Of a stretch of 64,000 nt of DNA, positions 58,825 through 64,000 are shown piece after piece (the first letter of the stretch is position 1; the number at the start of each line of letters is the position of its first letter). Origin of the DNA: Pectobacterium sp013449375 (GTDB lineage Bacteria > Pseudomonadota > Gammaproteobacteria > Enterobacterales > Enterobacteriaceae); NCBI RefSeq assembly GCF_048593165.1, contig NZ_CP184271.1; one strand, written 5' to 3'. The notes beneath the pieces were generated by a model, which saw nothing but the letters and a program-made list of their open reading frames with translations, had not been told where the DNA came from and did no database searches. The position numbers and the translations under genes were made by a program.

Positions 58825-59370
58825 ATGGCTCGTCGCAGCACTATCGACAAACTGCCGGAAGAGGCCCGTCGTTGGCTGGAGCGGGCGCTGACCGAATCCG
58901 GCTTCAGCGGTTATGCCGAACTGGAAAGCCTGCTGCGTGAGCAGGGTTACATCATCAGTAAGTCGGCGATCCACCGTTATGGCCAGAAGATTGAAAAGCG
59001 TTTCGGTGCTATTCGTGCTGCCACGGATGCCGCCCGCATGTTAACCGAAGGCGCAGCAGACGATCAGGATGCGCGTTCGGAGGCGGTCATCGCGCTGATC
59101 CAGACTGAACTGTTTGAAAGCATCGTCCAGTTACAGGAAGCTGACGAAGAGGAAATCGATCCCAAAGAACGTGTCGCGCTGTTGTCCAAAGTGGCAAAGA
59201 ACGTCGCTACGCTGTCGCGGGCCAGTGTCAATTTGAAGAAGTTCCAGGCAGAAGTCAGAGCCAAAGCGCAACAAGCGGCAAGCAACGCCGAGAAGATTGC
59301 CCGCAAAGGTGGCTTGTCAACTGACGCGGTGCAGGCGTTGCGCCGGGAGATTCTGGGGATTGCGTCATGA
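58825..59370 (+). CDS. DUF3486 family protein, Mu gp27-like (probable small terminase)
   Basis: 181 residues from ATG 58825 (the frame before it overlaps gp26). RRSTIDKLPEEARRWLERAL and LREQGYIISKSAIHRYGQKI form DNA-binding helices; the C-terminal half is a coiled coil. Placed directly before the large terminase, with ATGA overlap. Confidence 0.87.
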   Translation: MARRSTIDKLPEEARRWLERALTESGFSGYAELESLLREQGYIISKSAIHRYGQKIEKRFGAIRAATDAARMLTEGAADDQDARSEAVIALIQTELFESIVQLQEADEEEIDPKERVALLSKVAKNVATLSRASVNLKKFQAEVRAKAQQAASNAEKIARKGGLSTDAVQALRREILGIAS

Positions 59371-60890
59371 GCCAGCTTGCTCCGGTGTTACCCGATACCT
59401 CTGGTTATGAAGCGCCTCCGGTACTCTTACCCTATCAACAAAGCTGGATTGCTGATCCGTCTCCACTCAAAGTCATTGAAAAAAGCCGCCGTACCGGTAT
59501 TACCTGGGCAGAGGCATCCGATAACGTGCTGACTGCCGCGTCCTCAGCTACCGCTGGGGGAATGAACGTCTACTACATCGCGTACAATCAGGACATGACG
59601 GTTGAGTATATTCAGGCCTGTGCGATGTGGGCGCGGGCGTTTAACTACGCGGCCAGCGAGATTGAAGAAGGTTTCTGGGAAGAGGACGAAGACGACAAGC
59701 ACATCAAGACCTACACCATCAAATTCCCCGACTCAGGCTTTCGTGTCGTTGCGTTGTCCAGTCGTCCGTCTAACCTGCGTGGCCGTCAGGGTGTTATCGT
59801 CATTGATGAAGCCGCGTTCCATGAGCAATTAAAAGAGCTGCTTAAAGCGGCAATGGCCATGCTTATCTGGGGCGGTAAAGTAAGGGTTATCTCCACCCAT
59901 GATAGCGATGACAATGAATTTAATACTACGATCACCGACATTCGAGCGGGACGGCAAGGTGGAAGCGTACATCGCATCACCTTTAAGGAGGCGGTAGCAC
60001 AGGGACTATTTCACCGCGTCTGCTTGCGTACTGGGAAAACGTGGTCGGAAGAAGCCGAACAGGCGTGGATGGCATCGGTATATAAATTCTATGGTGCGGG
60101 TGCATCCGAAGAACTGGACTGTATCCCGGCTAATGGTGGCGGAGCCTGGCTGTCTCGTGCCCTGATCGAATCCCGAATGTCAGCCGATACCCCTGTTTTA
60201 CGTCTGACCTGCCCGGAAGGTTATGAGCTGAAATCCGATGAAACCCGCTGGAGCGAAACACAGGACTGGCTGGACACCCATCTGAAACCGTTGCTTGATG
60301 CGCTACCGAGAGGTGCCCGCTCGTTTCTGGGGCGTGACTTTGGCCGCAGTGGTGACCTGTCGGTAGATTATCCCCTGTTGCAACAGAAGAATCTGGTACG
60401 GCAGGTGCCGTTCGTGCTGGAGCTGCGTAATGTGCCGTTCAAACAGCAGGAGCAGATCGCCTGGTATTTGATGGATGGCCTGCCGATGTTGCTGGGGGCG
60501 GCATTCGACGCACGGGGCAACGGTGCCTATCTGGCGGAGTACGCCATGCAGCGCTACGGTGCCAGTCGGGTACAGCAAGTTATGCCCACGGAGGGCTGGT
60601 ATCGGGACAATATGCCGCCCGTCAAAGCCGCACTGGAAGACGGTAATCTTGTCGACCTGCCAAAAGACGAGGATACGCTGGATGATCTGCGGGCTGTTCA
60701 GGTGGTGAATGGCGTTCCCCGCGTGCCAGAGCAGCGCTCAAAAGCCAAATCAGATGGCGGTAAACGCCACGGTGATGCGGCTATTGCACTGGCGCTGGCC
60801 TACTACGCCAGCCGGGAAATCAATAAAGGGCCGGTGACGGCATCTTCCCGCAGACGCAGAACGTCTGCACGGTTACTGGAGAACTACTAA
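59367..60890 (+). CDS. Large terminase subunit (Mu gp28-like)
   Basis: 507 residues. ATPase: variant Walker A KSRRTGITW (39-47), Walker B VIVIDEAAF. RNase H-like nuclease from about 310 with acidic FLGRDFGRSGDLSV and KRHGDAAIALALAYYAS. Cuts and pumps DNA into proheads. Confidence 0.92.
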   Translation: MSQLAPVLPDTSGYEAPPVLLPYQQSWIADPSPLKVIEKSRRTGITWAEASDNVLTAASSATAGGMNVYYIAYNQDMTVEYIQACAMWARAFNYAASEIEEGFWEEDEDDKHIKTYTIKFPDSGFRVVALSSRPSNLRGRQGVIVIDEAAFHEQLKELLKAAMAMLIWGGKVRVISTHDSDDNEFNTTITDIRAGRQGGSVHRITFKEAVAQGLFHRVCLRTGKTWSEEAEQAWMASVYKFYGAGASEELDCIPANGGGAWLSRALIESRMSADTPVLRLTCPEGYELKSDETRWSETQDWLDTHLKPLLDALPRGARSFLGRDFGRSGDLSVDYPLLQQKNLVRQVPFVLELRNVPFKQQEQIAWYLMDGLPMLLGAAFDARGNGAYLAEYAMQRYGASRVQQVMPTEGWYRDNMPPVKAALEDGNLVDLPKDEDTLDDLRAVQVVNGVPRVPEQRSKAKSDGGKRHGDAAIALALAYYASREINKGPVTASSRRRRTSARLLENY

Positions 60891-62383
60891 TGGCACGCGG
60901 ACTCTGGGTTTCCCCCTCCGAATTTGTTTCCTTTTCCGAGCCTAAGAAATCGCTCAGCGAACAGATCGCCTCACGCGATCGCAGCATGGATTTCTACGGA
61001 TTGGGTATGTATCTGCCGAACCCCGATCCGATCCTGAAAGCACAGGGAAAAGACATCCGTATTTACCGTGAGCTGCGCACCGATCCGCTGGTCGGCGGCT
61101 GTATTCGTCGCCGCAAGGCCGCAGTGAAAGCGCTGGAGCGTGGTGTCGACAGAGGAAATGCGTCTGAACCTGTGTTCAGCTTTATCCGCGACATGCTGAC
61201 GGACATGGATATGTCGCGCATTATCGGAGAAATGACCGATGCGGTGCTGTACGGCTACCAGCCCTGTGAAGTGATGTGGCAACGCTCTGGGACAAGCTGG
61301 CATGTTGGCGACATCGTCGGTAAGCCCGCTGACTGGTTCCAGTTCGACACCGATAACCGACTGCGCTTCCGTTCCCGTGACAGCGGGTTTGAGGGCGAAA
61401 CTGTGCCGGACTATAAGTTCTTGGTGCCACGTCAGGATGCAACCTACGACAACCCATATGGCTTTCCCGATCTGTCGATGTGCTTCTGGCCTGTCACCTT
61501 CAAAAAAGGCGGGATGAAGTTCTGGGTGCGGTTTGCCGAAAAATACGGTTCACCGTGGGTCATTGGCAAACATCCTCGCGGTACGCCGCAGGGGGAAATC
61601 GACAACCTGCTGGATTCACTGGAATCGATGATCGAGGACGCCGTTGCCGCAATCCCTGATGACTCGTCTGTCGATATCAAAGAAGCGGCAGGCAAAGCAG
61701 ACAGCAGCGAGATTTACCAGAATCTGATCGCCGTATCGCGTGGCGAAATTGCTATCGCCTTGCTGGGGCAAAATCAGACCACCGAAGCGACAGCGAACAA
61801 AGCCTCGGCGCAGGCTGGACTGGAAGTCACCGACGATATCCGGGATGGAGACAGCGATATTGTGACCAGCGCTATCAATCAGCTCATCCGCTGGGTAGTT
61901 GACCTTAATTTCGGTAGTAACGTTGTCGCGCCGGTGTATAAGCTGTGGGAGCAAGAATCCGTCGATAAGGTGCAGGCCGAGCGTGACGAACGGCTCAGCC
62001 GCGCCGGTGTGGTTTTCACCCCGCAATACTGGAAGCGCGAGTACCAGTTGCAAGACGGCGATATTGACGAAACGCCCAAAGAGACGCGCCCTGGTCAATC
62101 ACTGGCGTTCGCGGAAGCCGTCAATGCTGACGTTGACGCACAGGACGCGCTCGATGCCGCGCTGGATGTTGTGATGAACGGTGGCCAGCTCGACGATACG
62201 CTGGAGCCGCTGCTGGCTCCGCTGTTTGAACGTGTTCAGTCCGGCGTTCGTCCCGGCGATCTGCTGGGTGAACTGGCAGAGCTGTATCCGCAGATGAAGG
62301 CCGACGACCTGCAGGAGCGGCTGGCGCGTATTCTGTTTGTAGCCAATATCTGGGGGCGTCTGCATGAGCGTAACCGCGACTGA
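60890..62383 (+). CDS. Portal protein, DUF935 (Mu gp29-like)
   Basis: 497 residues. DUF935 blocks: YRELRTDPLVGGCIRRRKAAV, VLYGYQPCEVMW, EKYGSPWVIGKHPRGT, LLGQNQTTEATANKASAQAG. Forms the DNA entry ring. ATG overlaps the terminase stop. Confidence 0.92.
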   Translation: MARGLWVSPSEFVSFSEPKKSLSEQIASRDRSMDFYGLGMYLPNPDPILKAQGKDIRIYRELRTDPLVGGCIRRRKAAVKALERGVDRGNASEPVFSFIRDMLTDMDMSRIIGEMTDAVLYGYQPCEVMWQRSGTSWHVGDIVGKPADWFQFDTDNRLRFRSRDSGFEGETVPDYKFLVPRQDATYDNPYGFPDLSMCFWPVTFKKGGMKFWVRFAEKYGSPWVIGKHPRGTPQGEIDNLLDSLESMIEDAVAAIPDDSSVDIKEAAGKADSSEIYQNLIAVSRGEIAIALLGQNQTTEATANKASAQAGLEVTDDIRDGDSDIVTSAINQLIRWVVDLNFGSNVVAPVYKLWEQESVDKVQAERDERLSRAGVVFTPQYWKREYQLQDGDIDETPKETRPGQSLAFAEAVNADVDAQDALDAALDVVMNGGQLDDTLEPLLAPLFERVQSGVRPGDLLGELAELYPQMKADDLQERLARILFVANIWGRLHERNRD

Positions 62384-63185
62384 ACTGGCGTACTGCATGA
62401 CGCTACCACCTAAGCGGGCCATCGGCTACCTGCAGGCAAAGGGCTATGCGATAAGCTGGGACTGGGAAGAGGTTTGGCAGGAATCTCATGCCCGCGCTTT
62501 TACCGTGGCTAAAGTGACCCGGCTGGATATTCTGGAAGATATCCGCCGCGCCTTGCAGGAAGCACTGGATGACGGCAAGACTGACCGCTGGTTTCGTAAA
62601 GAGCTGGAGCCGGTGCTGCAGAAGAAAGGTTGGTGGGGGCCGCGTGATACCACCGACCCGGTGACCGGTGAACCCGTCACTATTCAGCAGGGTTCGCTGT
62701 GGCGGCTGGATACCATCTTCCGTACCAATATGTCGGTGCTCTACAGCGCTGGCCGCTGGGCGGCGCAGATGGAAAACGTCGACGATCGGCCTTACTGGAT
62801 GTACAGCGCCATTCGTGACAAGCATACGCGGCAAAGCCATCTGTCGATGCACGGGCTGGTTTTTCGTTTCGACGATCCATTCTGGCAGGCATTCTACCCG
62901 CCGAACGGTTGGCGTTGCCGCTGTAGTGTGATCGCCCTGAGCCAGCACGATATCGAACGGCGCGGGCTGAAGGTGGCTAACGCCATTAATGCGATGGGCT
63001 GGGAACTGAAGTTGGTGAGCGAGAAAACCGGCGAGATGCAGCGTGTGGCCACGTTCAATACGGGCAGCACAACAATCAGTACCGATCTGGGATGGTCGTA
63101 TGCGCCGGGCGCGGCGTATCGCCCGGACTTGGCCCGTTATCAGGGCGGCCTCACGTCCCTGGCTAAACAGGAGTTATCGTCATGA
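62364..63185 (+). CDS. Head morphogenesis protein (Mu gp30 / SPP1 gp7-like)
   Basis: 273 residues. Conserved RLDTIFRTNMSVLYSAGRWAAQ and the C-terminal motif YSAIRDKHTRQSHLSMHGLVF...FYPPNGWRCRCSV. Minor head protein that joins the portal. Overlaps gp29 by 20 bp. Confidence 0.9.
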   Translation: MSVTATELAYCMTLPPKRAIGYLQAKGYAISWDWEEVWQESHARAFTVAKVTRLDILEDIRRALQEALDDGKTDRWFRKELEPVLQKKGWWGPRDTTDPVTGEPVTIQQGSLWRLDTIFRTNMSVLYSAGRWAAQMENVDDRPYWMYSAIRDKHTRQSHLSMHGLVFRFDDPFWQAFYPPNGWRCRCSVIALSQHDIERRGLKVANAINAMGWELKLVSEKTGEMQRVATFNTGSTTISTDLGWSYAPGAAYRPDLARYQGGLTSLAKQELSS

Positions 63186-63631
63186 GTACCGTCAGCATCA
63201 CGATTAACGACAGCGATCTGCGTCGTGGACTGCGTGCGCTGGAGAGCGCAGCAGCGGATATGACCCCGGCGATGCGCAAGATTGCCGGCACGCTGCACGC
63301 GGAAACCGATATCAATTTTGATGAGAGCGGACGACCTGAATGGATTGTGTCTCAGGCAGCGGAAGACCGCAGCGGCCAGACGCTGCGCAAAACCGGACGG
63401 CTGCAGGGATCGGTATCAACCGAATATGATTCCAGCACGGCGATGATCGGCACCAATACTGTTTATGGTGCTATCCACCAGTTTGGCGGCAAGACCGGGC
63501 GCAATGAATCTGTCGAACTGCCTGCCCGTCCGTATCTGCCGATAGATGAAGAGGGTAACCTGCAATCCGAGGCGGTCAACTCAGTATTGGACACCGTCCA
63601 ACGGCATCTTGAATCTGCGGCGCAGCGTTGA
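63182..63631 (+). CDS. Virion morphogenesis protein G (tail completion family)
   Basis: 149 residues. GpG/S family blocks MRKIAGTLHAETDINFDESGRPEW and TVYGAIHQFGGKTGRNESVELPARPYLPI. Needed for head-tail assembly in Mu. ATGA overlap with gp30. Gap 63632-63826 follows. Confidence 0.9.
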   Translation: MSTVSITINDSDLRRGLRALESAAADMTPAMRKIAGTLHAETDINFDESGRPEWIVSQAAEDRSGQTLRKTGRLQGSVSTEYDSSTAMIGTNTVYGAIHQFGGKTGRNESVELPARPYLPIDEEGNLQSEAVNSVLDTVQRHLESAAQR

Positions 63632-63637
63632 TTTCAC

Positions 63638-63663
63638 GCGGCACGGTTAAGCCAATGTGCCGC
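63638..63663 (+). terminator. Hairpin after gene G
   Basis: Perfect 7-bp stem GCGGCAC / GTGCCGC with a 12-nt loop, 7 nt after the G stop. No T-run directly follows. A second short palindrome CCTTTATAAAGG lies at about 63688-63699. The gap may hold the promoter of the protease/capsid genes. Confidence 0.5.
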
Positions 63664-63826
63664 CTAGCCTGAAAAATGGCTTAAATTCCTTTATAAAGGC
63701 TTTACAGCCGCACTATTCCCGCCCCGCCAAACTGGCTTTGCTCCCTGTTTTTCTTAATGGGGGTTAACAGCCAACTTTAATGCTTACGTTGACACTGTCC
63801 TGAGTTTTCCAAACCGGGACAGCACT

Positions 63827-64000
63827 ATGCCACTCCACATTTTTAAATCCGGCACCCATACCGATATGCACGGCACGAAACTGCCGTTTACACCTGCTGA
63901 TTTGGCGGCATGTGCAGCGGCTTATGACCCTGCAGTGCATGAAGCCCCGATGGTGATCGGCCACCCGAAAGCGGATGCCCCGGCCTATGGCTGGGTGGCT
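63827..64000 (+). CDS. Phage protease/scaffold protein I (Mu gp32-like), partial
   Basis: 58 residues seen: MPLHIFKSGTHTDMHGTKLP and ...PMVIGHPKADAPAYGWVA. The block VIGHPKxDxPAYGWV is the known start of Mu I proteases, which mature the prohead and provide scaffold. Continues past 64000. Confidence 0.88.
   Translation, partial: MPLHIFKSGTHTDMHGTKLPFTPADLAACAAAYDPAVHEAPMVIGHPKADAPAYGWVA

Larger units (their letters stand above)
46474..64000. mobile_element. Mu-like transposable prophage, left part (continues past window)
   Basis: Holds the diagnostic Mu set: DDE transposase A, ATPase B, GemA, Mor, repressor/Ner control region, and the late genes gp26, gp27, gp28, gp29, gp30, G and I in Mu order. 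Early genes run left and late genes right, as in BcepMu-type phages. The left end is placed at the TG dinucleotide at 46474 (TGTGGGACTAAGTGGGGTGA), because the disrupted trkH reading frame ends exactly there. If right, the right end outside the window should finish with CA followed by a host duplication such as ATAAT. Confidence 0.88.

Noticed and set aside
1..64000. CRISPR arrays, rRNA, tRNA genes, insertion sequences
   Set aside because: No regular spaced repeats, no rRNA or tRNA sequence, and no transposase other than the phage A protein were seen.

Overview
The window looks like a chromosome segment of a soft-rot enterobacterium, most likely Pectobacterium (inference). The pointers are KdgM-type oligogalacturonate porins next to a PL2 periplasmic pectate lyase, a CE12 pectin acetylesterase, KdgR-like operators, an orphan hrpK with a textbook hrp box, and an ascGFB beta-glucoside operon. 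Most genes are GC-rich with enterobacterial codon use. The pectin acetylesterase and the accessory genes of the prophage are visibly more AT-rich.

Layout. 1-2.9 kb (minus): pectin oligomer uptake and cleavage (two KdgM-like porins, PL2 lyase cut by the window edge), with a KdgR-type operator about 330 bp upstream. 3.5-5.4 kb: hrp box and hrpK. 5.5-6.8 kb: a 58-codon membrane protein and a Gfo/Idh/MocA oxidoreductase. 6.9-18.8 kb: a complete urea-as-nitrogen-source locus (allophanate hydrolase, urea carboxylase, GntR regulator, UrtABCDE transporter) behind a sigma-54-type promoter. 19-20.1 kb: two unknown coupled genes. 20.2-22.3 kb: arsRBC. 22.4-31.7 kb: a gene set matching the Bacillus yxe/ytm type route for S-modified cysteines: ABC importer with two binding proteins, GNAT acetyltransferase, FMN monooxygenase, flavin reductase, M20 amidohydrolase and a second luciferase-like oxidoreductase. 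31.8-32.7 kb: a DfsB-like protein and a 75-codon gene. 32.8-37.2 kb: ascG-ascF-ascB. 37.5-39.2 kb: HisN-type phosphatase, VOC protein, hypothetical. 39.2-41.4 kb: secreted CE12 esterase. 41.5-44.1 kb: an RNA-repair pair (RNA ligase plus HD-phosphoesterase/polynucleotide kinase) with its own promoter and a long, structured leader. 44.3-44.9 kb: secreted hypothetical. 45.0-46.5 kb: a TrkH-family potassium transporter whose 5' end is cut off.

From about 46.474 kb to the right edge lies the left part of a Mu-like transposable prophage. It appears to have inserted into the trkH-like gene. Early genes (Ner-like, DDE transposase A, ATPase B, GemA, Mor) run leftward. The repressor, a three-gene accessory block, the lysis cassette (holin, transglycosylase endolysin, nested Rz/Rz1) and the packaging/head genes (gp26-gp30, G, protease I) run rightward. 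The divergent layout resembles BcepMu more than Mu itself. Early promoter and repressor are separated by a control region in which an 18-bp perfect palindrome fills the promoter spacer.

All family names rest on motifs read from the sequence and on recall of the families. No database search was possible.
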